From: Alphaproteobacteria bacterium
Lineage (GTDB): Bacteria > Pseudomonadota > Alphaproteobacteria > Acetobacterales > Acetobacteraceae
NCBI GenBank assembly: GCA_017307285.1
Contig: JAFKFI010000143.1
Coordinates: 1 to 38,057 of the forward strand
Direction of reading: 5' to 3'
Length of the DNA: 38,057 nucleotides
Below the pieces are notes generated by a model. The model did not search any database, was not told the DNA's origin, and worked only from the letters and a program-made list of their open reading frames with translations. This document shows positions 30,034-37,298 of this stretch, one piece after another (the first letter of the stretch is position 1; each line of letters opens with the position of its first letter). A program made the translations under genes and the position numbers.

Positions 30034-31061
30034 ACGTTACCGCCATGACCAGCGACCGGCCTCGCCTCGTGCTGATCACCGGCCTCTCCGGCAGCGGCAA
30101 GCTGTCCATCCTGCATGCGCTCGAGGATCTCGGCTTCGAGGTGGTCGACAATCCCCCGCTCGGCATGGTCGAGGCCTTGGCGCGCGAGGCCCGCGTGCCG
30201 CTCGCCATCGGCATTCACGCGCGCAGCCAGGAATTCGACGCGGGCGAGGTGCTCGACATGATGGGCCGGCTGCGCGGCACCGGCCTCAAGCCCGAGCTGG
30301 TCTACGCCTGGGCCGACGAGGACGTCCTGCTGCGCCGCTACACCGAGACCAGGCGGCGGCACCCCTTGTCGCCGCGCGGTCGGGTGAGCGACGGCATCCA
30401 CCTCGAGGAGCGGCTGACCGCCGAGCTGCGCGAGGCCGCCGACCTCATGCTGGACACCTCGGCCCTGCCCCCCGCCATGCTGCGCGGGCTGGTGGAGCGC
30501 CATTTCGGCGGCGGCAGCGCGGTCGGGGGTCAAGGCGGCCTTAATGTCTCCCTGATATCCTTCGCCTTCCCCGCCGGACTGCCACGGGAGGCGGACCTGG
30601 TATTCGACGCACGCTTTTTGCGTAACCCGCACTACGATCCCATATTGCGCCCACGGACGGGCCTCGATCCCGAGGTTGGCGCCTATGTGGAAGCCGACCC
30701 GGATTACGCGGCGTTCTTCGCTACGATCACGAATCTGTTGACGCTGCTCTTGCCGAGGTTCGTCCAGGAGGGCAAGAAGTACTCGACCATCGCGATCGGC
30801 TGCACGGGGGGGCGGCATCGCTCGGTTCACCTGGTTGAGAAGTTGGCGGCGTACCTGACCGGAACCGGCTGGCGCCCCAACGTTACCCATCGTGAGCTTG
30901 CCCGGGAGGCCGGGCCGGGCGCTGGGGGGCATTTCAGCCCCCAGCGGGATGGGTTCCCGACAGAACCGCGGGACCCGGATTCGGACGGCCCGGGCCCCAA
31001 GGGCTCGGGCGCAAATGGCGGGGCCATGCGGCCCGCGCCCCATCGGGCACAGGAGGCCTGA
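30030..31061 (+). CDS. rapZ: RapZ (YvcJ-type) nucleotide-binding protein
   Basis: A 343-residue RapZ/YvcJ family protein. In E. coli RapZ is an RNase adapter that controls glucosamine-6-phosphate synthase through small RNAs; in alphaproteobacteria it sits in the HprK-PTS cluster and may sense cell-wall precursors. The P-loop region reads GLSGSGK (18-24) followed by Leu25 and Ser26, so the usual Ser/Thr after the lysine is displaced. The C-terminal domain has FVQEGKKYSTIAIGCTGGRH followed by RSVHLVEKLAAYL, the family hallmark. A Pro/Gly-rich tail of about 45 residues after VTHRELAREAG appears additional. The ATG at 30030 overlaps the hprK stop. Confidence 0.94.
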   Translation: MNVTAMTSDRPRLVLITGLSGSGKLSILHALEDLGFEVVDNPPLGMVEALAREARVPLAIGIHARSQEFDAGEVLDMMGRLRGTGLKPELVYAWADEDVLLRRYTETRRRHPLSPRGRVSDGIHLEERLTAELREAADLMLDTSALPPAMLRGLVERHFGGGSAVGGQGGLNVSLISFAFPAGLPREADLVFDARFLRNPHYDPILRPRTGLDPEVGAYVEADPDYAAFFATITNLLTLLLPRFVQEGKKYSTIAIGCTGGRHRSVHLVEKLAAYLTGTGWRPNVTHRELAREAGPGAGGHFSPQRDGFPTEPRDPDSDGPGPKGSGANGGAMRPAPHRAQEA

Positions 31062-31102
31062 CGGAGACCATGCCTAAATGTAGCGTGCCGTTGAAACGCC
31101 TT

Positions 31103-31119
31103 CCGAAGCACGGCTTCGG
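31103..31119. repeat. Short hairpin between rapZ and the EIIA gene
   Basis: CCGAAGC-ACG-GCTTCGG is a perfect 7-bp inverted repeat with a 3-base loop in the 76-base gap. It lacks a T-run; it may act as an mRNA-processing or attenuating hairpin between the two halves of the cluster. Confidence 0.4.
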
Positions 31120-31137
31120 GCTCCACGCGGGTATGCG

Positions 31138-31572
31138 ATGATCGGCATGATCCTGGTGACCCACGGTCACCTGGCGGACGAGCTGCGTCTCGCCCTCGAG
31201 CACGTCGTGGGGACGCAGCGCAACGTGGACACGGTCTGCATCGGCCCCGATGACGACATGGAGGGGCGCCGAGCCGATATCGAGCGCTGCATCGAGCGCT
31301 GCGACACCGGCGACGGCGTGGTGCTGCTCACCGACATGTTCGGCGGCACCCCGAGCAACCTCGCGATCTCCATGATGGACCGCAAGGGCGTCGAGGTGAT
31401 CGCCGGCGTGAACCTGCCCATGCTGGTCAAGCTCGCCAAGGTGCGGTCCCACCAACCCTTGGCCGATGCGGTGGACCGCGCTCAGGAAGCCGGCAAGAAA
31501 TACATCGCGGCCGCCTCGCACGTGCTGCACGGCTGCAAGGTGAACGGGCACGGGAACGGAAGCTGCGGCTGA
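31138..31572 (+). CDS. PTS IIA component, mannose-type (EIIA-Man)
   Basis: A 144-residue phosphocarrier of the mannose-family IIA fold. The phosphoacceptor is His9 in ILVTHGHLADEL. GVVLLTDMFGGTPSNLAISM is the family hallmark, and VEVIAGVNLPMLVKLA follows. No IIB, IIC or IID gene accompanies it, so it is expected to act as a regulatory endpoint of the phosphorelay rather than in sugar import, as in other alphaproteobacterial clusters of this kind. The TGA overlaps the HPr ATG. Confidence 0.93.
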   Translation: MIGMILVTHGHLADELRLALEHVVGTQRNVDTVCIGPDDDMEGRRADIERCIERCDTGDGVVLLTDMFGGTPSNLAISMMDRKGVEVIAGVNLPMLVKLAKVRSHQPLADAVDRAQEAGKKYIAAASHVLHGCKVNGHGNGSCG

Positions 31573-31889
31573 TGGCCCCTGCCAGCGGCGCCGACGGGCC
31601 GGACACCCAAGGCGCCCCGGTGCTCAGCCGGGTAGTCACGATATGCAACAAGCGGGGGCTGCACGCCCGCGCCGCCGCCAAGTTCGTCACCCTCGCCGAG
31701 CGCTTCGGCGCCTCGGTGGACGTGATCAAGGACGGCCAGAGCGTGCCGGCCCGCTCCATCATGGGCCTCATGATGCTGGGCGCCGGCCAGGGCACGCCGA
31801 TCGAGCTGCGCGCCGAGGGCTGGGACGCCAAGGAGGCGCTGGAGGCGCTCGCCGCCCTCGTCGAGTCCGGCTTCCATGAACAGGACTGA
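31572..31889 (+). CDS. HPr family phosphocarrier protein
   Basis: A 105-residue HPr with an N-terminal extension of about 17 residues. It carries phosphate from enzyme I on His31 (KRGLHARAAAKFV) to EIIA, and has the HprK-regulated serine at Ser62 (ARSIMGLMMLG). Both sites are intact, which fits the presence of hprK in the same cluster. It starts at the base that ends the EIIA gene and overlaps the enzyme I gene by 14 bases: a tightly coupled three-gene run. Confidence 0.95.
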   Translation: MAPASGADGPDTQGAPVLSRVVTICNKRGLHARAAAKFVTLAERFGASVDVIKDGQSVPARSIMGLMMLGAGQGTPIELRAEGWDAKEALEALAALVESGFHEQD

Positions 31890-33768
31890 GGACAAGAACA
31901 GGGCCGAAGAAAAGGCGGGGCGGCCACCGCCACCCCAGCACAAGCGGCTGTCCGGCCAGCTCAAGGCAGCGGCCGGCCGGCCGGAAACACTGTTCGCCGG
32001 AATCCCGGTCTCGCCCGGCGTCGCCATCGGCCCGGTGTTCGGCACCAGCGAGCCGCGCACCGAGATCACCCGCCAGAAGATCGCCGCCGCCGACATAGAA
32101 GGCGAGCGGGCGCGGCTCGAGAACGCCATCGCCCAGTCGCGCAAGCAGGTGGCCAAGCTGCGCGGCCGGCTCGCCGTGCTGCCGGAGGAGAGCAAGGAGG
32201 AGATCGCCCCGCTCCTCGACGGGTACCTGCAGATGTTGAGCAACTCGCGGCTATTGCGCGGCGCCCGGCGGCGCATCGCCGACACGCTGCTGTCAGCCGA
32301 GAGCGCCGTGTTCGAGGAGGCCGAGGCCATCGCCGAGGCGATCGCCGCGCAGGCGCTGCCCGACACCGCCGACGACGAGCGCGCCAGCATCGGCCGCCGC
32401 GCCGAGGAGGTGCGCGAGATCGCCCGCCGCCTGGTGCGCAACCTCACCCGCCAGCCATTCCGCAGCTTCGCCGGCCTGCCCGACGGCGCCATCCTGGTCA
32501 GCGAAGGGCTGCGCCCGGCCGACGCCGCCCTGCTCGACCCCTCGCGCCTCGCCGGCGTCGCCACAGAGGAAGGCGGCGCCGAAGGTCATACGGCGGTCAT
32601 GCTGCGCGCCCTCGGTGTGCCCGCCGTGCTGGGGGCGGTCGGGCTCGCCCACGCGATCGAGCCGGGCGACCTCGCGGTGGTGGACGGCGCCTCCGGCACG
32701 GTCGCGCTCAACCCCTCCCCCGTGCGCCTCGCCGCCGCCCGGCGCGCCGTCACCGCCTTCGCCCGCGAGCGCCAGAAACTCGCCCGCTTCCGCCGCCTGC
32801 CCGCCGAGACGCTGGACGGCGAGGCGGTGGAGCTGCAGGCCAATCTCGAGCTGCCGGTCGAGCTGCCGCTGATCGCCCAGTCGGGCGCCCAGGGTATCGG
32901 CCTGTTGCGCACCGAGTTCCTGTTCATGAACCGCGAGGGCGTGCCCGACGAGGATACCCAGACCGAGAGCTACCGCGCGGTGGTCGAGGCGATGGGCGGC
33001 GACCCGGTGACCATCCGCGTGCTCGACTGGGGCGGCGAGAAGGAGATCGATGCCCTGTCGAGCGAGGGCATCGTGCCGGAAGCGGCCGACCCCAACCCCG
33101 CCCTCGGCCTGCGCGGCATTCGCCTCCTGCTCCGCCGGGTGGCACTATTCGAGACCCAGCTCGCCGCCATCCTGCGCGCGGCCGCCGCCGGCCCGGTGCG
33201 GGTGATGCTGCCGATGATCACGAACGTCGCCGAGGTGCGCGAGGCGCGGGTGATCTACGAGCGCGTGGCGAGGCGCCTGCGCCGGCGCGGCGAACGGCTG
33301 CCCGAAAAGCTGCCGCCGCTCGGCATCATGATCGAGACGCCCGGTGCTGCTCTCTCTTCCGACGCGCTGGCGCTGGAGGCGGATTTCTTCGCCATCGGCA
33401 CCAACGACCTCACCGCCTACACGCTCGCGGTCGACCGCGCCGAGACCGAGCTCGCCGAGCTCTACGACCCGATGCACCCGGCGGTGCTGCGCCTCGTGCA
33501 GTTCGCCACCGAAGCGGCGCTCCGGATGCGGATGCCGGTCTCGGTGTGCGGCGAGATCGCCGCCAACCCGCGGCTCACCCCTCTGCTGCTCGGCCTCGGC
33601 GTGCGCAGCTTCAGCATGAACGCGGGCGCCGTGCCGCGCGTGAAACAGGCGGTGCGCGCCGTGGAGATCGACACCTGCGCCCGCTTCGCCCGGCGCGTGA
33701 TGGAACAATCGGACCCGTCCGCAATCCGCGACCTGGTGATGGCCTTCGGGCGCACGACGCCGGACTGA
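31876..33768 (+). CDS. ptsP: Phosphoenolpyruvate-protein phosphotransferase (enzyme I)
   Basis: First enzyme of the phosphotransfer chain, 630 residues, taking phosphate from PEP and passing it to HPr. There is no N-terminal GAF domain, so it is closer to PtsI in layout than to the long PtsP; I use the general family symbol. A charged leader of about 38 residues precedes the EI fold (LFAGIPVSPGVAIGPVFG). The active histidine is His238 in GGAEGHTAVMLRALGVPAVL. The PEP-binding barrel follows with GIGLLRTEFLFMNREGVPDE, RVLDWGGEKEIDAL, FAIGTNDLTAYTLAVDRAE and VCGEIAANP (the catalytic Cys region). With HPr, EIIA, HprK and RapZ it forms a regulatory PTS with no visible permease. Confidence 0.95.
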   Translation: MNRTEDKNRAEEKAGRPPPPQHKRLSGQLKAAAGRPETLFAGIPVSPGVAIGPVFGTSEPRTEITRQKIAAADIEGERARLENAIAQSRKQVAKLRGRLAVLPEESKEEIAPLLDGYLQMLSNSRLLRGARRRIADTLLSAESAVFEEAEAIAEAIAAQALPDTADDERASIGRRAEEVREIARRLVRNLTRQPFRSFAGLPDGAILVSEGLRPADAALLDPSRLAGVATEEGGAEGHTAVMLRALGVPAVLGAVGLAHAIEPGDLAVVDGASGTVALNPSPVRLAAARRAVTAFARERQKLARFRRLPAETLDGEAVELQANLELPVELPLIAQSGAQGIGLLRTEFLFMNREGVPDEDTQTESYRAVVEAMGGDPVTIRVLDWGGEKEIDALSSEGIVPEAADPNPALGLRGIRLLLRRVALFETQLAAILRAAAAGPVRVMLPMITNVAEVREARVIYERVARRLRRRGERLPEKLPPLGIMIETPGAALSSDALALEADFFAIGTNDLTAYTLAVDRAETELAELYDPMHPAVLRLVQFATEAALRMRMPVSVCGEIAANPRLTPLLLGLGVRSFSMNAGAVPRVKQAVRAVEIDTCARFARRVMEQSDPSAIRDLVMAFGRTTPD

Positions 33769-33896
33769 ACCGCAGGCGGAAATATCGTACGGCGAGTGAT
33801 CCATAACCTGGATTGTCGCGTTACGACTGGCGTCCGGTCCTTGCGGGCGCGTCCCGACGGAAGCGGATGGGAACGTCCACAACGACGGGTCGCAAA

Positions 33897-35294
33897 ATGA
33901 CCGCAGATGCCCTCCCTACCCGCGGCGCCGGCCGGATTGCCGCGCGCATCGACCGCTTGCCGTTGACCTGGGCGCAGTGGCGATTGGCGCTGATCAGCCA
34001 GGTGTTCTGGGGCGTCATCATCGCCGCGGACGGCATCCCCGCGAAGGTCTACCCGTTCGTCTGGATGCCGCGGCACGCCTTCGGCATGGCGGCGTTCTCG
34101 GTCCTGCTCGCCATCCAGTTCGGTGTCGGCATCCTGGTCGGCGAGTACCTCATCGGCATGGTCGCCGACCGCTGGGGGCGCCGCACCGCCCTCCTGCTCT
34201 CGACCTTGGTGATCGCCCTGCTGATGTGGCCGACCGCCCTTACCGACGATATCGGCCTTCTCATGCTGTTCTTCGGCCTCTCCGCCCTCGGCCTCGGCGG
34301 CGTGCTGTCCACCAATGTCGTCTACATGGGCGAGATCATTCCGCCGCGCGAGCGCGGGCGTGTCATGCTGGGCTCGCAGGTGCTCGCCATCGCCGTGTTC
34401 GGCGTGCTCAGCAACGTCCCGGCGATCCTATGGATTCCCGGCGACTACCAAGCGTTCATCGCCTTCTACTGCATCGTGTCCCTGGTCGTGCTGGTGCCCC
34501 TGGCGCTCTGGGCGATGCCGGAATCGCCCCGCTGGCTGGAGGCGCACGGCCGCCACGAGGAGGCCGAGCGCGTCACCGCCCAGCTCGAGGCGGAATGCCT
34601 GCGTCGCTCCGGCCTCGCCAGCCTGCCCGAGCCCGACTACGAGAAATACGCCGTCGCGGTGCAGACCCACGTGCCGGTGCGCGAATTGTTGCGCGGCAAG
34701 TATGGCCGCCGCACCCTCATCCTGCTGGCCGCCTGGATTCTCGGCTATAGCGGCATGATCTACGGCTTCGGCGGCTACGAGGCCCTGCTGTTCAAGGGCT
34801 ACGGCTTCAGCTCCGCCGAGACCTTCGGGATCATCCTCGTTTCCTCCACCTTCGGCGGTGGCATCGGCCTGGCGATCTGCGCGCTGCTCGGAGAGGCGGT
34901 GGAGCGCCGGGTCATGATCCTGATCGCCGCCCTGTTCGCCTCGGCGATGTTGGTGGTGCTGTATTTCGTCCACTCGCTGCCGGCCACCTACATCCTCGTC
35001 ACCCTCTCCTGGGGTTCCACGATGGTCTGGCTGTTCAGCATGTACAACTACACCGCCGCCAGCTACCCGACGCGCCTGCGGGCGACCGGCACTGGCCTCA
35101 CCGACGGCGTCGGGCATCTCGGCGCGGTGTTCGGCCCGATCGTGGCCGGCTGGCTGTTCACCATCACGGCGGTGTTCGGCCATGTCGGCTGGTTCGTCTA
35201 CGTCATCATCCCCGGCGCGCTGATCCCAGCCATCCTCATCGCCTGGCTCGGCATCAACCAGCGCCGCGCGGTGCTGGAGCACATCTCGGCGTAG
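33897..35294 (+). CDS. MFS transporter, metabolite/sugar-porter type
   Basis: Twelve-helix major facilitator of 465 residues from ATG 33897; in-frame starts at 33813 (TTG) and 33867 are also open, and no strong ribosome site decides. Marks are the loop 2-3 motif MVADRWGRRTALL, PPRERGRVMLGSQ after helix 4 and the PESPRWLEAHGRHEEAERV segment in the central loop, all as in sugar porters and the SV2/aromatic-acid group. The end (TAASYPTRLRATGTGLTDGV) resembles metabolite:H+ symporters. It follows enzyme I by about 130 bases but is not a PTS component. The substrate is unknown. Confidence 0.9.
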   Translation: MTADALPTRGAGRIAARIDRLPLTWAQWRLALISQVFWGVIIAADGIPAKVYPFVWMPRHAFGMAAFSVLLAIQFGVGILVGEYLIGMVADRWGRRTALLLSTLVIALLMWPTALTDDIGLLMLFFGLSALGLGGVLSTNVVYMGEIIPPRERGRVMLGSQVLAIAVFGVLSNVPAILWIPGDYQAFIAFYCIVSLVVLVPLALWAMPESPRWLEAHGRHEEAERVTAQLEAECLRRSGLASLPEPDYEKYAVAVQTHVPVRELLRGKYGRRTLILLAAWILGYSGMIYGFGGYEALLFKGYGFSSAETFGIILVSSTFGGGIGLAICALLGEAVERRVMILIAALFASAMLVVLYFVHSLPATYILVTLSWGSTMVWLFSMYNYTAASYPTRLRATGTGLTDGVGHLGAVFGPIVAGWLFTITAVFGHVGWFVYVIIPGALIPAILIAWLGINQRRAVLEHISA

Positions 35295-35356
35295 GCTGCG
35301 TCAGTTAGGTCGTCCCCGTTTCCCAGATAGTTGGCGAGAAGTCCCATCCAGCATTG

Positions 35357-35437
35357 TCATGACCGGCGCAGGCCGGTCATCCACGACTTTGCCGCTCGCA
35401 AGTAAAGTCGTGGGTGGTCGGCCTGCGCCGACCACGA
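35357..35437. repeat. REP-like palindromic element, two hairpins in inverted orientation
   Basis: Two 34-base arms (35357-35390 and 35404-35437) face each other around a 13-base spacer. Each arm holds its own perfect 8-bp hairpin: TGACCGGC-GCAG-GCCGGTCA on the left and TGGTCGGC-CTGC-GCCGACCA on the right. An ACGACTTT/AAAGTCGT pair closes the centre. It occupies most of the 182-base gap between the MFS and thiamine-diphosphate genes and resembles palindromic intergenic repeats common in GC-rich alphaproteobacteria. It could end both convergent transcripts. Confidence 0.8.
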
Positions 35438-35476
35438 CGAGAAATTTCGGCCAACTCGAAACCGCATTAGCCGCCC

Positions 35477-37186
35477 TCACCGGCAGATCACGTTCACCAG
35501 CGCCTGCCGCCCGCCCCGCACGGCTGCAGCCGCGCGGGCGAGCGCCGCCGGCAGATCCGCCGGCCGCTCGACCCTCTCCCCGTGCCCGCCATGCGCCTCG
35601 ACGATCCGCTCGAAGGGCGGGTTGGACAGCTCCGCGAGCCCTCGCCCATCCGTCTCGGCCGCCGCGCCGGCGGGATACATGTCGAGTGTCGCCCGCCGCA
35701 CCGCGCCATACAGCGCGTTGTTGTAGATCACCGCGAGCACCGGCAGGCCCTGGCTCTCCGCCATGAAATGGCAGGCCGTGGGGTTGGCGAACATGTAGGC
35801 GCCGTCGCCGAGCAGCGCCACGACCATGCGATCGGGGGCGGCGAGCTTGAGGCCGAGAGCAGCGGGAAGACCCCAGCCGAGCCCACCTGCGGGTCCGACC
35901 GAGAACAGGCTGCCCGGATGTTCGAGCGGGCAGTATTCCTGGCGGAACGAGTATTCGTTCACCACCATCGTGTCCGCCTCGATCACGCCGCGCAGGCAGT
36001 GGTTGAGCCAGACCGCGTTGATCGTCTCGGCGCGCCCGGCGGCGGCGATCTCGGCATCCCAGCCGACCCGCAATTTCGCCGACCGCTCGGTGAGAGCCGC
36101 GCGCCGCGCCGCGACTGCCTCCTCCTTCCCGGCGAGCCGCACGGCCAGCGCCGGCTCCAGGGCTTCGAGCAAGCCGAGCGTGCCCGAGACGATGGTGAGG
36201 TCGGAGCGGAAGCTTCGCATCGGGTAGCGCTGATAGAGCGGGTCCACGCCGATCTGCACGACGCGCGCATCTGGGGCGGGCGCTTGCAGGCTCGGAATCC
36301 AGGGCACGTCGCTTTCGATGCCGAGGATGAGATCGGCCTCGCCGAGCAGCGCGCCGGGGGCCGAGCCCTGGAACATCGGGTGCCGCCCGCCGATCGCGAA
36401 ATGCCGCGGGTTGAACGGCACCACCGGCAGGGCGAAGCGCTCGGCGATGCGGGTGAGCGCCACCGCCTCGCGCGGATCGCGGCCTACTTGGCCGGTGATC
36501 ACCAGTGGCATCCGCGCCGCGACGATCCAGTCAGCCAGCCGCTCGATGTCGGACGGCCCGGGCGACGGGGCGGCTGGGCGCGCGCGCGGCGCGCGCTTGG
36601 CCTCCGCCGCATCGGCAACCACCTCGCCCAGCACCTCGCGCGGCAGGGTGAGATAGACCGGGCCGGTCGGCGAGGCCGTCGCCAGTTCCAGCGCGCGGTC
36701 GACCACGGCGCCGACCTGGTCGCCGCGCTTCATCTCGTAGTCCCATTTGACGAACTCGCGGACCATGCCCGCCTGGTCGAACATCTCCTGCGCCCAATGG
36801 ATGTAGACGCTGCGCGAGCCGGACGCGCCGGTCTCGGTGAACGGGGTGCGCCCCGAGGTCAGCAGCAGCGGCACGCGGTCGCGGCTGGCGTCGATCAGCG
36901 CGTTAATCGCGTTGGCGGTGCCGACATTGACGTGCAGCATCACCGCCTGGGGCCGGCCGGTTATCAGGGTATAGCCATGCGCCATCGCGACCGCGGCGTG
37001 CTCGTGCGGCACCACGATCGGCCGTGGCACCGGCCGATTGCCCCGCTCGGCCCGTGCGAACGCCTCGATTAGCGGCGCGAAATCGGTGCCCGGATTGACG
37101 AACAGATTGTCGATCCCGTTCGCCGCAAGAGCATCGAGATAGTCCTCGGCGGCCACCCGGTTCTGCACATGGCGATCCATCGTCAA
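35477..37186 (-). CDS. Thiamine-diphosphate-dependent enzyme, acetolactate synthase large-subunit/decarboxylase type
   Basis: A 569-residue TPP enzyme of the acetohydroxyacid synthase/benzoylformate decarboxylase superfamily. The cofactor-activating glutamate is Glu62 in PHEHAAVAMAHGY. The TPP motif GDG (460-462) is followed 26 residues later by NN (489-490). The middle FAD/nucleotide-like domain is present (PLVITGQVGRDPREAVALTR). The sequence departs from true acetolactate synthase and looks like the group annotated as thiamine-pyrophosphate-requiring proteins, so a 2-keto-acid decarboxylase or carboligase is likely and the substrate open. The ATG at 37186 (or a second one two codons on) gives a normal start. 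It is convergent with the MFS transporter across the REP-like element. Confidence 0.9.
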   Translation of the reverse strand: MTMDRHVQNRVAAEDYLDALAANGIDNLFVNPGTDFAPLIEAFARAERGNRPVPRPIVVPHEHAAVAMAHGYTLITGRPQAVMLHVNVGTANAINALIDASRDRVPLLLTSGRTPFTETGASGSRSVYIHWAQEMFDQAGMVREFVKWDYEMKRGDQVGAVVDRALELATASPTGPVYLTLPREVLGEVVADAAEAKRAPRARPAAPSPGPSDIERLADWIVAARMPLVITGQVGRDPREAVALTRIAERFALPVVPFNPRHFAIGGRHPMFQGSAPGALLGEADLILGIESDVPWIPSLQAPAPDARVVQIGVDPLYQRYPMRSFRSDLTIVSGTLGLLEALEPALAVRLAGKEEAVAARRAALTERSAKLRVGWDAEIAAAGRAETINAVWLNHCLRGVIEADTMVVNEYSFRQEYCPLEHPGSLFSVGPAGGLGWGLPAALGLKLAAPDRMVVALLGDGAYMFANPTACHFMAESQGLPVLAVIYNNALYGAVRRATLDMYPAGAAAETDGRGLAELSNPPFERIVEAHGGHGERVERPADLPAALARAAAAVRGGRQALVNVICR

Positions 37187-37275
37187 CTCCTCGAACCCGA
37201 CCCCGTCGAAGCTAGCGCGGCGCCTCGGCCCGGCGCCAGTCGCCGGCTTTTGTTACGGACTAGCAACAATTAGGT

Positions 37276-37293
37276 CGTGCCAAGGCAGGCACG
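37276..37293 (-). terminator. Possible hairpin terminator after the proline-rich protein gene
   Basis: CGTGCC and GGCACG arms with a six-base loop stand just beyond the TAG (37301-37299) of the minus-strand gene. There is no long T-run on the transcript, so this is tentative. Confidence 0.3.
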
Positions 37294-37298
37294 CTGCG

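Noticed and set aside
35582-37072. A 496-codon plus-strand frame opposite the thiamine-diphosphate enzyme
   Set aside because: Shadow of a gene with intact catalytic motifs.
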